From: Apteryx mantelli
Lineage: Eukaryota; Chordata; Aves; Apterygiformes; Apterygidae
Length of the DNA: 64,000 bases
Assembly: GCF_036417845.1 (NCBI RefSeq)
Contig: NC_089983.1
Coordinates: forward strand, 19,993,207 to 20,057,206
Direction: 5' to 3'
The stretch's first letter is position 1. Each line of letters starts with the position of its first letter. The notes under the pieces are model-generated. The model was not told the DNA's origin. It saw only the letters and a list, made by a program, of their open reading frames with translations, and ran no database searches. Position numbers and translations under genes: made by a program. Shown here piece after piece: positions 38,451-52,283 of the stretch.

Positions 38451-38543
38451 TCTTGGTACAAACGAGAACTTTTTTCATCCTTGCTGCTTTATTAGGGCTA
38501 TTTGTAACCATAAAAGCACAAGAAGAGGAAGAATACGATGGTG
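38441..38543 (+). CDS. COL5A2: COL5A2 exon 1, coding part: signal peptide and first mature residues of the collagen alpha-2(V) chain
   Basis: The frame opens with a double methionine (MMAVLVQTRTFF...) and a hydrophobic core around residues 10-24. It continues ...VTIKAQEEEEYDG and reaches GTGAGT directly after the first base of codon 35, so the exon holds 34 codons plus one base (phase 1). Human COL5A2, as I recall it, starts MMA, has a signal peptide of the same length ending in SIKA, and continues with an acidic QEEDEDEG stretch. Cleavage is therefore expected after Ala26. The product is the alpha2 chain of type V collagen, a secreted fibrillar procollagen that co-assembles with alpha1(V) in the endoplasmic reticulum and helps nucleate and limit the diameter of type I collagen fibrils. 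The VWC domain, triple helix and C-propeptide are encoded by exons outside the window. COL3A1 and COL1A2 were considered as alternatives, but their leaders differ and lack this acidic stretch after the cleavage site. Confidence 0.93.
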
Positions 38544-39059
38544 GTGAGTTTCTCTTTTCTTTCTCTTGGTATGCAGTGTGCTTATTGCGTGATTTGGATA
38601 ATAAGTGGAATGGAAAACCTTTGAGATATAAGAGTTACAAGATTTTTGGTTTTGTATGTTGAGAAGGGGGCTGCAAGGTTCGCACTTTGGGGATATAATC
38701 AGAAGTCACAGGGAGGTTTTTAAAGCTGGAGTTTTGCAGGGCTCCCAAGTGTCTCTGTGCACTGTTCTGCGAACACAGAACAGGGGAAGAACAGTTAAAT
38801 GCAAAATGCTGCTGTGGGGCTCTTAGGAATAAACCCTGCTGCCTGGCATTAACAACATGTGGGGCTGTGGAGACAGAAAAGTTTGCAACAAAAGAAAACG
38901 CTTCAGATGAGACTAAATGCAGGCTCTGGGGTTGGAGACGAGCCTGAACAATCTGAGCTGAGAGAAGTAAACACAGAAGCCTTGCAGGGTGGAGTCTTTT
39001 TGCACTGAACTACATCTGGTTTATTACATTCTTTGTTTTAGAGAAATACAAAAATGTTA

Positions 39060-39142
39060 TTTTCCTTTTTCATTTTCTTTTGTTTTCCTTTTCCTCCTCC
39101 TTTCTTTCCTTCTCCCTCTCCTTCCCACTCTCTCGCTCTTGC
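39060..39142 (+). repeat. Pyrimidine-rich low-complexity tract in intron 1
   Basis: About 80 bases of almost pure C and T, with CTTT, CCTT and CTCTCG stretches, 520 bases into the intron. Confidence 0.75.
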
Positions 39143-40217
39143 TGTTTAATCTCCAGGGACAGAGTTTGATGGAATACAGGCTCTCTTGCTTGGTACTTTC
39201 CCACCCTTCTGACTTCTTCTAAACCACTTCTGAGTAGTGATTTAGCAAGCTGTCTGAAGGCAGGAAGACTGGCCAGCTGAGTACCTGACTTGTGTAACAC
39301 GAACTTTCTTAGGCATTTTATATCCCTTTTTATTTAATAGCATTTCAATCCCTGTAAGAGAGATTGATAGTCAAGGGAATTTGGTAGTGGCTGTACTCTT
39401 TCTTCAATCTATATGTCCTGCTATATTTTGGTTTCCTGAAATGTGAAAAGACTGGTTGTAGGATATTCTGTAGCTATTGCACTCCTAAACATATTTTTGG
39501 GGGCTTCTCGTGAAACATTGTTAGACATTATTTGGAAAAGAAGCCAAAGGGACTAGTAAATTAAGATATAATACAGTTTGCAATTATTTTATTGTATATT
39601 TTCAGGAGTTTTATTTTTCTTATAACTGAACTTCTCTTGTAATATGCTGCATTGCACAACTGAGGAGGATTGAAATCCTGATGAATAAGGTGGTGCAATA
39701 GTTCTGATAATACAGATACAAATAAAAATGAGATTATCCTGACTGTGCACAGCTGTTTAAGAAGTCCCACAGAGGGGCCACTTGATATAATCTTGGAAGT
39801 GTAACTCCCTCTCTTTCCATAGAAGAGACATATTTTTCAGATATGTATACAATCAAAGAAAACACTTGTGAAAGTATTGACTTCCTTTTTCAGTATCCAT
39901 TTAGTAAAAGAAGATGGCTTTCTTGCTGTTAAAAAAAACAGATTTCTGTGGGGTTAAGTTATTACGTGTCATTTATTAGTTTGTTGCTATTATGGAAATT
40001 ATGGGATGAGCCAGTAACACCACCTTCTGGGATGTACTTCCCATACACTGATGGCTGGGGAAACTGTGAGAGGTACATGATCTGCCAGAGAGTAAAATAT
40101 GCTGTAAGAAATTAATGATATATGTTTGCACTTATTTCATTTATTGATTTTTCTGTTTGAGAATGTAGTAGCTTTTGTCTACCATACATGGGAGCTGCTT
40201 TTCCCATGTTCCATATT

Positions 40218-40264
40218 TAAAAAAAAAACAACAACCCCAAAACAAAAAAAACAAACCCCAAAAC
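40218..40264 (+). repeat. A-rich tract with CAA and CCCC interruptions
   Basis: Runs of A broken by C groups over about 46 bases. Confidence 0.8.
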
Positions 40265-42427
40265 TATTGGAGTGTTGCGAGGGAAGGTGCACAATGAGGA
40301 TGAAGGGAATATATCTTGCACATAGACCGGGTTTAACTGTATAAACAAGGTTCTTTCAGTTCTGATTTAGTTCCTGATTCAGGCCCACAAAGGTTGCAGA
40401 ATGTTTTTTTGTTGTATTTTGGGTTTTTTTTTTTCCCCTTAGTTTTGCCTTGAGTTTAGTACTAACTTGTGCAGAGGTCTAAGATTAGTGTATGTTGTAC
40501 TGTACTGTGGGTAATTTTATACACTTTGCAGCTTTTGCACTTTTTTCCCTTTAGTTGGTCAGATATGCTATTTGAGTGTAGATGCCATAGTAAACAAATT
40601 TCAGAGATCTCTGGAGAAGGAAGGAAGGCACTTTAGAAAGCTTAAATTAGAAAGATCATCAGATTTTCAGAAAATATGTAAAACACTTTTACCCATCATT
40701 TTTCATGCCAACACTGAAAAAGTGAGAAGTAAATATTAGTTCTCAGAAACCACAGTGAAAGAAAGAAATAGCTTTTGCAAATGTGTCTTATAGAATTTAT
40801 CACCACAATGAGTATGAGATCTATGCCAGGTTGTGTATTGATAGGTAAATTGAAAATAATTAAGCAGGTAAAATGATTTTCAGAAATGTTTAATACAAGA
40901 ACTCCAATGCTTCTTCAAACCAAACATACTCCTTAACAATTGTTTTTGGCACTTATCATTACTGTGTTGAGTCCCTTTTAACTATTGCTATTTTCTATAT
41001 TCATTTTTTTCTCTTGGAACCATTGCAGATTGATCTGTTTTTCTCAAGAATGCTTGGCCGGTAGTTCTGTATAGTACACATGCTTAAAATGCACACAAAA
41101 ATGTGAAAAGTAGATGCTTTCAAACACAGCACAGCAAAATAACTGTAGGTCATTTTGAACCTACATGTTTTAAGTGTGTCCCTTTAAATGTCATTTAGGA
41201 ATAAAGTGAGCACTTCAAATGCCTAGAAAGAATGAAAGATCCTAGTTTTACATTCAGTTCTTCGTAGAGGTCCAACTGGTTCAGAAGAGCAATAGGGCCA
41301 AAAGATGCCCACAGGATAGCTGCAGTCATGCGCTGCATAAGCACTGAGTACTTGGAGGCCCTGAACACTTGGTGTAGGAGTTTCCACTCACAGTATCATC
41401 TTTCCTCTTCCCTTAGGAATCAGTATAGAGGAAGTTACTAGCAGAACTGGTGCATGCTTCTAGGCAGTTGCTTTCCCATCCATGTAAATGTGATTGCTTT
41501 CTTCAAAAAGTTATTTTAAAAAAAACTCGAACACCTTCTGAGGAACTCAGTGAAAGATCTCTCCCTTGATCCACTTGGATCAGAGCTGTGGGAATTGTCT
41601 CCCTGTGGAGGATTTGTCTGCTGAGAACTCCATCCAAGTGTGGCAGTGATGATCTATTGCCATGATTTCCTACGTTTCTCACTGCAATCCTATATTTGCC
41701 ATTAGGCTCTCATCAGTTTTTGCAACATGCTCTTGTCAGCATATTTCATAGTAATTTATGCATCTCCATCCCACTCTTTTAATATTAGCCCTACTTCAGC
41801 TGAGACCAATGAGAGACCTGGTGTTGGTTTAAAAATAGCTGGACTAATTTCCCTTGTTCCACTGGGTGACTAAGCAATAATAAATAAGGGTCACACCATC
41901 TGAATTCATGATCATCTCTGTCCTTTTCTTTGAGTTCTGGAGGTCTTCCACTTTGTCTGGAAAACATACAAAGGAGAGAGGAAAACGGTCTGGCCTTAAT
42001 GGAGACAGAAACAACTGAGCTGGTAGAGATTGTGGCTAGTAAATATGTCCATTATCCCCTCATTGATACTAGGGACATTAGGGAGGAAAAAGGTTGATAG
42101 CTGCAGAGTCTCCTCTCCATGATAGGTGCTGGGAACACAATGGCAAGGAAAAGTTTGGTGTAGCTATGAGGAAGAAGGATAATTCTTGAGCATTCACACC
42201 AGATGCTCCTTTAGTTTTTCTCTTTTTTTTTTTTTCCCTTTCTTCCAATCTTATAGAGAGTCTTTAAAGCTTCTGAGGAGATTGATGTGACAGGGAAAAA
42301 AACCTCAGCATTTCCAGCTCTCACAATTTTAGCAAGGATCTCATAATATTAATTTTTGTTTTCCCCCAAAGTTCCAGATCCCAAGATCATTTGCTTACAT
42401 GCGTACCTCTGCTTGCTTAGAGTTGAA

Positions 42428-42446
42428 TGTGTGTGTGTGTGTGTGT
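42428..42446 (+). repeat. TG dinucleotide microsatellite
   Basis: About nine TG units, probably polymorphic in length. Confidence 0.9.
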
Positions 42447-43227
42447 ATAGGTATTTATGCTTGTGGGTTTAATCATTCCAAAGGACTTGAAAATCGAAGC
42501 GACCATGGCTCTAAAAAAATCAGAAAATGAGAATCCCTCATTTAAAAAAAATGTTGCCGTTCTTTGGGGACTGACTCATGATTTTTAAATATTTGTGGTT
42601 GGCTCCCCAGCTTGTAAAAATGTGGGAAGGAGATTCTACACAGAAATTTCCACAAGAAGAGTCCTCAAGAAGATTTCTTTCTACTCTGAGCAGGCTCTAG
42701 CTGAAAACTATGGAGTCCATAATTGAGGTTCACAGAAGCTGTACACATCGACTTGATTTTTTTTTTTTTTTTAGTAGATACTTTGTGCTTGAAGAATAAT
42801 TGTGTGCTTTGGTTGTTAGTGCAGGAATTTTTGCCACAATGTTTACAAGTATAGATTATTGCCATAGAAACTAAATGATCGTTTCATCCTCTTAATCTCC
42901 TCTCAGTCTCACTCTCATTCATATTTTGGCATTCTCCCAGTCCATTTCTTGGTGAAATCTAACTTTGTGATTTATTTCAATATGTTAATATTTTATTCTT
43001 TTGGGGAGGATTTGTTTGTGTAAAACACTACAAGATCAGTCCTGTTTAATAATAATGTTTATTAACATAAAACTAAGCCTTTTTCAATTTATGTTAACTT
43101 TTTTAACTTTGTTAACTTTTTAGAATTGTTCAGAAAAAAATAAATCTCTGCCAAACCTCTGAGTTTATTGTAAATTTACCTGTGAAAACCCTGCTTAGAA
43201 ACATCATCTGCTGTCTAACCAGATTCC

Positions 43228-43325
43228 TGTCTGGGTTAAGTGAGTCACAGGAAGTTATATGATTTGTCTGTGATTAGAATTATAACTGATCAACTCACCA
43301 GACTAATCAGTTTTGTGAGAAAAGA
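43228..43325 (+). mobile_element. Possible MIR-like fragment within intron 1
   Basis: 'ggaagttatatgatttgtctgtgattagaat' followed by 'caactcaccagacta' loosely follows the MIR order of 'gaggttaagtgacttgcc..aaggtcacac' and 'caggtctcctgactcc'. Divergence is high, so this may be a false match. Confidence 0.3.
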
Positions 43326-46300
43326 AATGCAGGATTCTTTTGTGTATGTGTAGGGAACCAGTGACTTTGAGGGCAGATCTTCATCCAACATTATGATCCT
43401 TTAAAAGAACTGAGCAGATGTTCATGGCCTGTGTGCAACTATTTTTCAGTATACAGTGAAAGGCAATGATCTCAGTGCCAAAATATAATAAAGTAATAAC
43501 AAAAAATAGTGGAAATTCCAGCTGGAGACATGTGATCTATCCTTATATGTACACTGATTGTTTCCCCCTTGTATGTCTTTGTAGCCTTGCTCATTTTTGT
43601 GTGTAAGGTCCTGATGATAGAAGAACTTCTGAGAAACAATTGATTAGAAAGAATAAATCAGATAGTGCTGATTGAATAGATGCTCAGTTAGATCAGGGAA
43701 GAGAGAATGTATTTGCACTTTAATACCTTATTCTATAGACAAAAGACCCTATTCTTAATCTAATGCATGAGGTAAAAATAAGTATTTTTCAGTGTAAAAT
43801 GAATAAATTAATCAAATTAACTTGGAATTTCAGTTTTTAACAAAGGCTTCTTGGAGTTTGAAACTTCAGAACACTAGGAAAGATTGTTGCACTCTGAGTG
43901 ATACCTCAAATGGCAACAGAACCACGTTGTTAAACTGCAGGTCTTAAAGCCCTGACTAGAATGTCTTGTGCAGAAGGTCAGGTGTAACTTGTTTGGAATG
44001 TGTGATGCATTAATTCAATATATAATAAGAAGGGTATGAGGAAAACTGGTTTTTTTTTTAGTAATATCATACCTTATTTATTCTTCAGTTATTTAAGAAA
44101 TCAGGTGCTTTCAAGTTGCAGTAAAATTGCATATATGTCACATAACATTTTGAGGATGAGAGGTACTTTAGAGATGACATGCTTACTGACTACGTTTGGT
44201 GTAGTAAGTACATTATGTGTATACAAATCACATCTTGTTTCCACAATTTTTATCATATATTATGTTTTAAAGACATGGATACAATTTTATAATCTCTTAT
44301 ACTTGAGAGGGTCACCCCAGATTTAAATTCAGAGAGAAATTAAAAGAGTTAGTTCTGTTGCTGTGCTACCAAAAAGGATAAAACAGTGATACCATCTATA
44401 GGAAGTAACACAACCTTGACTATAATCAGAGGTGATTCAAGGACACCTTCTTGATGACGACTTTAGCTGTAAACCTACCTTTTTTTGCCATAATTAATCC
44501 AGCAAAGGAAATACTTTCCTTAATTCATTAAATAATTTCACCAAATCATGAATTCCTCTGTTTTCTGATCATGGCTCTGCCTTATCAGTCCATGTCATTT
44601 GTTATTATCCACTTCTTAACTGAGTTGTAGTGTTAAGCAATTTTAAGCCAATGAGAGTCTCCTGACTACTTTTGAAGGATTAAAGGTTGCAGCAAAGTTC
44701 CAGTAGCTATGGCCATAGACATCTTGTTGAAGTGTGGCCTCGGGAACACTAAAAAAAACCACAGTAGATGTTGTGACCCATGTATTTTCTGTCCATGTTG
44801 CAGGCTCTGCAGCTGTGGTTTATGTTGAAAGCATTCGTATTGCTTAAAAAGAGTCTGAGTTGGGATGGGCTTATGAACTGAGTTAAAGTGTGCCTTAATG
44901 GGTTGTGCAGAACATGGGGTGTTGTGCTAAGGCACAATATGAGGGTGTCATCTTCACCCTGCAGGAGTCGCAGGAACTCTGCAGAATGGGGTATTGGAAT
45001 GCGTGTTTGGGTGTCCACAATGCGGATGCTGGGCCAGACTGTGCCTGGTAGACCCTCATCGGCAGGTGAGCCACACGGGCACGAATCAGGCTGGACTGGC
45101 TTAGCAGATTAATTTCAAAGAGAAAGTGACAGGCAATTTTGTTTCTAAGTTGCCCAATATTACTTGAAATTGCCTACTGCAACACATATGTTGCATTTAT
45201 ACCATTTCAGGTAAGAAATTTGTTGGAGCTGGCAAGAGGAAGCATATTGTATACCTGGTGTGTTGTGTAACTGACAAGGCTGTAACATTTTCATCGACAG
45301 TTCAGTAGGTTTTGGATGTTTTCCAAGTTAACAATTTAAAAAGCCAAAATGTTTGGACTTCATTATTATGGTTTGTAAGCAAGGGCACTTAGACTCTCTT
45401 GTTTCCAAACTATTTTCATGATGAAATTGCATATTTTAATTTTGAATAATTTTCAAGTGAATATTTAAAGTTTTAGTATATGTGATAGGAGGGAAAATAG
45501 TTACTTACAATGGGAAATACAATTCCCCCTAAGTTTGTGCAGTGATATGGAATTTTGATGTCACGATGACATAGAAAACCCTTACAATAGACCAAGAAAA
45601 CTGTTGATGATTCTGAATTTATTCTGTGTCTATATTAGGGGCTTATTCTAACTGGAAAATATTAATACAGAATATTCTAACTGTGGCTTTCTTTAATGCT
45701 CTAGTATCACTGATTGGGAACTGGAGTTGTTATTCTTTTGTTCCTAGAAAAAATGATAGTAATTTTGTGCACTTAAAGATCTCATATTAATTATATATTC
45801 ATCCATTATGACCTACCACTGAATTCTATTTTCAGCTTTTATAATTTGATTAAGTGTGAGTCCAGGCATGTGAACTTCCTCTAAAATCCTGAAAGGCGCC
45901 TCAGACTTCATTCTGTGTGAGATTCCCTTCCGCTGGAAGGTCCACGTAGCGCACTCAGCCTCAGTGAAAACTCTGACATGCAGTGTCAGATGTGGGGAGA
46001 GCTTGGCTGTCATTGAATTTGTTAATAAGGAATACTTGTTTCATATACTTGTTTCAATAGTAGGTTGATTTATGGTTATGAAAATAATAAAGTACAAGAA
46101 GCTTTGGATGCCAATAAACCATTGTTACTGTGGTAATTAAGATAAAATATCCAAACTCTTGCATATAATTATCTTTTCTTACTAAGCAATATAAAATTTC
46201 CATAGCCTGCTACGCTGTCTTTTATTCTTGTAGTAAGAGTTAAGTTCATTATTCCATTATCCCACCTGCTCTTACTGCTGAAAGGTCATGTGCTATATAA

Positions 46301-49300
46301 GCATGGAGACTCAGAGTGATTGTCAGGGGGCCAGTGGTGTGATGATCCCTCGTGCAGGAACCCTCTCTTTATGCAGATCTTTTGATTTTGTTTTTATTAG
46401 CTGGTGAAGATAGGTCTTGTCTTTGGAGAGCTTCTCTAAGCTTGTTCTTTGGCCGTGCTGCTGCCAATTGAAGCTTTATTGGAGATATTTTGGAGAATGT
46501 GTATTATTCTGCAGCTTCAGGTAAAATAATACAGGTAGGAAACTGATCTAACAGAGGTGTTCTTATACTGAAAGACTTCCACAGTGTTTTGTGTCTTCAT
46601 TGGTTTTCATTTATAGCTTTGGACTAGTAACAGTAGCATGTGGGGGCTAAAGAATTCATTTTAATCTCTGGGCCTCTGTTCTCTGGATAATGTGGCTGAA
46701 TAGAAGCAAAAGCAGTGACTCTGGTACTGCTGGCTGGAATTCAGAGTTTTGGACATAAATTCATTTAGAGTAGGAACAGAAGAGTAAACTGTCTCTGAGA
46801 CCTGTTCCCTGCTGTGCAGTAGATGTCTGATTTAAAAAGTCCGTACCATGTCTTCTCCATATACTCTTGGGTCATAAAATGCTTGCCAGAGCCTTCAGCA
46901 GGCTGAAGATCTGAAGTGAAAGAATAAAGGCATAATGATGTAATGTAGGAAGAGACTAAGGGAGATCAAAAGTATCATCATGAGTCTGTGTCCTGGCCCA
47001 GTTGCTCCAAGATTAAAATTGCAGTCTAAAATGATAATGAAAATACAGGCTAAAAAAGACATGAAGAAACTGTTCCTTATTTTAGAAGAACTTCTATCAC
47101 ATTTCCCTGGGTAGTCATAGTGTTGCAGGTAACTTCAGAGGCTTATTTTGAGAGTTTTGCTTAAAAAAATCCTCTCTCTACCAAGAGATCATAGAATACC
47201 TTGATTGATTTTTTTTTTTTAATTCACTTTCCAATCTGAGTTCTCATGTCTCCTGTCTTATTAAATATCCCAACAGGCCAAGAAAAAATAGATGAGTAAA
47301 AATTAAAGCAGAAGAAATAGACAGAAGCTGTTCTTACTTGGTTGCCCATTTCCATTCAGCTTTTCACAAACACTTTATTTACAGGTTTCTACCAAATCTT
47401 TTGACGTAAAGAAAACGCAATGTAATGACATAATGATCACTATCCTATGATAATTATTTTGGTATAATTTTCTGCCTATCTTAAAGTAGTTCTTTCCTTC
47501 AGCTACAGTGCCTTAAGTTTCCCACATGCTGCAGGTCACATGTTCAGTGGCTGGGTAACAGTATCCTGTGGCACATTGCTGAGATAATTATTTGAAATCT
47601 TACAGGCTAGAGGAACTTTTTGTGGACAGGGGTATATGATTAAGATTATTAGGCATAAATACAATTTAGCTATCTTAAGAGTCAGTGCTATTTTAAGAGA
47701 ATGAGGCTACCCTGAATTATGAATTATTAACAAGTAATGGAATTGGCAAGGGTATGCCTTTTTTAATAGAATATAGACTTTCTCTTTTCTTGGGCTTTCC
47801 CATTTAGTCTGTACTAGCAAAGGTAATTTCTTATAGTTTTGGAAAATTCTTCATTTATTCATCAGCATATTTGAAAATCTGTTAGATTTAAAGTCTTTGG
47901 AGATGTGAACAGATCTTTCCAAGGTATTTTAGAGGTCAAATTCATAGACTGTACTATAGACCCTCTATGCCCCCTAAGGGAGGACTTTAGCCTCATTCAT
48001 GGTGTGTACTATAGAATCATAATTTACACTGCTGTTGTTGTGGAGGAAAGACATTAAAGATTTTCTTGCTTTTCTCAGATAGTTTTAAAAGACTGTTGCT
48101 TGATGGCTTTATGCTGTGTTGATGTAAAAGTATTTGACTGCTAGGAAAGCATTTGGTCCACTGTCTCATGAAATCTTAGACTCAAAGTTAGTGTTGGATT
48201 GAATGTTACTGTTGTGAGTGAGGGGGAGGGAAATTACTTAAAGGTACATGATTATCAGTAATATATCTCTATTGTGCATGATATCTCATGGTTTCACAGG
48301 TGGTCTTCTATAATCATCTAGAACAGGAAAGAAACAGGATGTTAATGAAATTTATAGAAGATATTGAGGAATGAAATATTTGCCCTTTGTGCAAAAAATA
48401 TGGGGAAGAAATACAAAGAAGAGAGTTATCTTAAAAAAGTTATCTAGAGTCATTCAGTAGCCCTGCCACCCTAAGTGTTAAGTATATGAAAGGTGTAGGA
48501 AGAGATAGCCTTTGAGGGTAAAAACAAGGAAAATGTGAGATTGTATTATGCTGTGCGATCAGAGGAGAGTAAAACTAAGAGTGCTAGTCTCTTTATCGCA
48601 TAGTAGGATCGAGTAGAGAAAAATGTATTTTTTGTGACCCAAATTAGGAGGAAAGGATGTGGAATAGGAAAAGAGGCTTTTGTTCATCCTTGAATGATTA
48701 AGAGCCTGTCAGCCCAAATGATACATGGTAATTTAGGGGACACAGCCAGCTGGAATAGGGGAGATATTCAGATGACTGTATTTTTTTATTCAAGGTTTTT
48801 GCCATGTGTACACCTGCCAGACTAAATAACCCTCAGTGTGTCCAAAGATCCAAGAAAGAAAATTGAAAGGAAGCAAGACAGACAAGCACTTCCCAGAGAT
48901 GTTTTGGGTATGAGGTGGAGCTGATACCTTTTGAGGAGACCTTGGCTCTCTGTGACTGAGACAGTATTGCCCTATTGTGCTATCAGGTTCTGCAAAAAGG
49001 AGTGGAAATAGTTTGCATTTTCCACTCCTTCACTGGCACAGGCAACAAGTAGTATCTTTTTTTCTCTTTATTCATTTTCCATTGAAGGGGAGACTTCTGA
49101 TATTAAAAAACAAAATTAATACATACATTGAAAATCTATTGGATTCCTAAAGAGAAGGCTCTAAGCAGCCTCTTAACTTGATGATGCAGTTAAAGAACTC
49201 CAAAAGTTGAAAGTATATTTTTTCTTTAACTCTTACTCAAAATGAACATAGAAGAGCAGCCAGATCAAACTGATATAGCTAGCTTTTCACATGCTACATA

Positions 49301-49982
49301 TCAGTCTTGGCAGTGTTTCTTTAGGAATGTGAGATATTAAAATAATGTTTTTGAGGTGAGGCTTACAAGTTGGAATTGGAGCATTATGTGCATCTCATGA
49401 CACATGGCATCTGATTTGTTAGCTATCTTGTGTTTTATAAAATGATCCTTTAAAAACACAGCTTGAATTATCTGAGTAGTGAAGGGGGATGTACATGGGA
49501 ACGACTTCTGGAGATGTGGTTGAGACTTTTGTAGACTAGGTATTCGAATCATAGTACTTTTATGTGATTGTTATTGGCAGATCATAGACTCCCAGTTTTG
49601 CATCTGAAATGTGATTTTGACCACTAAAGGCTTTGTTTTCAAGAAATCTTAGTGTAATAAATAGCTAATGTATTTTAATTTCAAATTACATGTACTAGAA
49701 AAAAAAAAGTCTGAATGTAATGCTCCATATTTATTTTAAATATCTTTAATTTAGTACTCATTCAAATTGGGAATGCCCTTTATATTGGGCTCTCAAGCTA
49801 CCAGTATAAATGATTAATTTTTTAATAGAAATTCAGTAGTGTTTGTACCTTGTTGCATGTTAAATTTTAGATTAGTGGAATGAAATATGCTTTTAATTTG
49901 GAGGGAAGCCCCTGAACTCTCAGTCAGAAGACTTAAATATTACATAGCCAGGGAGTATTTGGATATTTGGAAAGCTGCTGCC

Positions 49983-50007
49983 TTTTTTTTTTTTTTTTTT
50001 TTTTTTT
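49983..50007 (+). repeat. T homopolymer (25 bases)
   Basis: T run next to a 91-codon minus-strand frame (50029-50304). The arrangement would fit a minus-strand retrocopy with a poly(A) tail, but no AATAAA precedes the tail on that strand and the frame is unrecognised. Confidence 0.85.
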
Positions 50008-52256
50008 AATAAAAGTTAGTGTGGTGTCTCAAGACATCAGACATTCCCACTGTATGGGAACTCCATTGCAGGACAAATGCATCTCACTGGTGAAGGTGAT
50101 GGAGGATGATTTCCAGATGTTTAAATGCTTATTTTGGCAAGAATAGCAAAATACTGGAACATGCATTGGCAACAAAGAAAGAAAGGAAGTAAAGAACCTG
50201 ATGTAAGAGACATCAAGCTCGGCGACAGGCAAAGCAGAACATGGAAAATGAAGCCATGTGGGGAAGGAAAAGCCAGCAAAGCAGTATGGCTGCTCTGATA
50301 GCACTGGACATTAAAATTATATTAATGACTGGCAGAGTGCCAGGAGTCTACTTCCGAAATTGGGAGTGAGAGGTTTGACAAATTGTCCATTATCTGTTTT
50401 TCATTTTTCCAGTTGAAACTTTTGCTGTAGGGCTAAAAAATTTTATCTGAACCTGGATACTGAGATTGAGTAGTTTTGGCATGATTTGATTTTATGTTAT
50501 TTTTAAAGGCTGGACCTTCCTTTGAGTTTGTTCAGTGCCAAGCACAAAGCATCCTTGATCTCAGATGAAACTTTAGGGTGCTACTATAATATACATACCG
50601 AGACATAATGCTAATAATATATTTGTCAAATTGCATGGGTTTTCATGCTGAACAGCTTGAGCAAGGTGAATCTTGTGTATTAGGGATATTTGGTGGGGAG
50701 GGGGTGGGCAGCAGGAAAAGTAGGGTGCAATGCCAGTAGCTTGGTCTCTTCAGGCTACTCATTTGCTGTCATGAAGAATGCCAGGGCTATCCACTGTGAA
50801 CTGTATTGCTCTGATTTTTATTAGTGGTGTCTTTCTAATGGCTTTAAAACTGAGGATATGGAGCACTTCTTCCCCCTGCCCCAGCTGTTCTCAGTTTCTT
50901 TGAGCCTGCCCTGGTTTCCTAGGAAACCCCTGTGGTATGGATTTTTTTTTTTTCTATTTTACACGCACTGTGCAAGATAGGCGATTTATTTTGTATGTGT
51001 TTGAATGTAATGAACAGAACATGTAAATATTTGGCGATTTAAAACTCCAGTTCAGCAGAGTACTTGTGAGCCTAAATTTAACCACATGAATGGCCTTATT
51101 TCTTGTAATGAGATAACTTGCACCTAGTTATGTTTACCTAACTACCTTAATGAATAAAGACTATATTTTTATTTTTTTTTTCATTTGGAAGATGGCAAGA
51201 AACATCAGGATCTATTCATTTGGCCTAAGAATTAATTAGGAAAAATGATGCAGCGGTAGGTAAGTTGTGATGAAACAGTAGAGTTCATTGTCTTAGAAAG
51301 CTTATATCAATTATATTGAAATAATTTTAAGTGCACATAGAGATTGTTGTCACATAAGGAGTGTTGTTTGAATGTAGTATCACTGGAATATTAAAGTTAT
51401 GCAAACTTTTCATAATCAACACTGAAATTAAGCAACGCTGAATTTTGCTATTTGTACTTTCTGCCCAAATTCACATGGTTTTGACTAAAGGTGATACCAG
51501 TCCTGAGTAAACATCAGCTCACACACACAGCCATTAACAAACACAGCCCAGTTTCTGGTTTCAGCAGAAACCATGAGAATCTCTGTGGCTTTGATCTGAG
51601 TTTCTTTACTCAAATCTTACAAAAAAGGTCATCACAGAATCTCAGTGCCTAAGAACTAAAAGCAAATTAAGGTTTTCAGGCTTCTAAAGACCTGCTATTT
51701 ACTTAGTATTATAGATAAACTCCTGGTACATTTTTTGTGAAGCCACATAATGTTCAGTGAAGATTTAAGTTTGAGGTAGGATTAAGCATGCCTAAACTGG
51801 ATAGTAATTTGATATTTGATGTGTGTAACATCATAATCCGTAGCTCTGCCTGGAAGAATGTGCTTCAGGAGACCTACACTGGGGTGATGATATTAGGAGA
51901 AAACTTGACTACTCTTGGAAGGGGGAGGCTACCCACAGCCCTGCTTTCTCACAGACCACAGCTGTGACTTAATCCAAGTCCCATAAATGTCAGAGAGCGT
52001 TGCCTCAGTCCAATGAGAAGAAAACTTTCTGATGTGATCGTTCCCTGCCTCTCTCATATTGGGGCAGGAATCACAACTGAGCAATTTATGATGCACAATC
52101 TGTAAAAGCCACACGAGCGCAAGATTCTGCTGCTCTTATTCATGCCTGCATCAAACTTCCCTGCTTTAAAACCCTCAGTTACTTCATTACAATCACTTGG
52201 CAAGTAAGGTACTGTTCAGTAAAGAAGTAAAAGCTTCTTCTTTGTTTGGCTAAAGG

Positions 52257-52283
52257 TTTTTTTTGTTTGTTTGTTTGTTTTTT
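52257..52283 (+). repeat. GTTT tetranucleotide repeat in a T-rich run
   Basis: Four GTTT units flanked by T runs. Confidence 0.8.

Larger units (their letters stand above)
38275..38543 (+). other. COL5A2: COL5A2 exon 1 with predicted 5' UTR (start approximate)
   Basis: The 5' limit is predicted about 25-30 bases after the TATA-like box at 38244-38251. It is not observed and could be off by tens of bases. The 3' limit is the splice donor at 38544 (G|GTGAGT, a near-perfect consensus). The predicted leader is about 165 nucleotides and holds four short upstream ORFs. Its end forms a hairpin with the start codon in its 3' arm. No intron within the leader is evident. Confidence 0.7.

Noticed and set aside
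44749..45112. Cys/Arg-rich frames on both strands as COL5A2 exon 2
   Set aside because: Cysteine spacing does not match a VWC domain and nothing like the conserved WKPxPC segment is present.
46655..46695. 'ttaatctctgggcctctgttctctggataatg' as a MIR core
   Set aside because: Resembles the MIR phrase but too short and isolated to support.
49535..49560. 'gtattcgaatcat' as a tRNA T-loop
   Set aside because: No matching acceptor stem, anticodon arm or A box lies upstream at tRNA spacing.
50029..50304. 91-codon minus-strand frame beside a T25 run as a processed retrocopy
   Set aside because: No AATAAA at the expected place before the tail, no recognisable parent gene and no visible target-site duplication.
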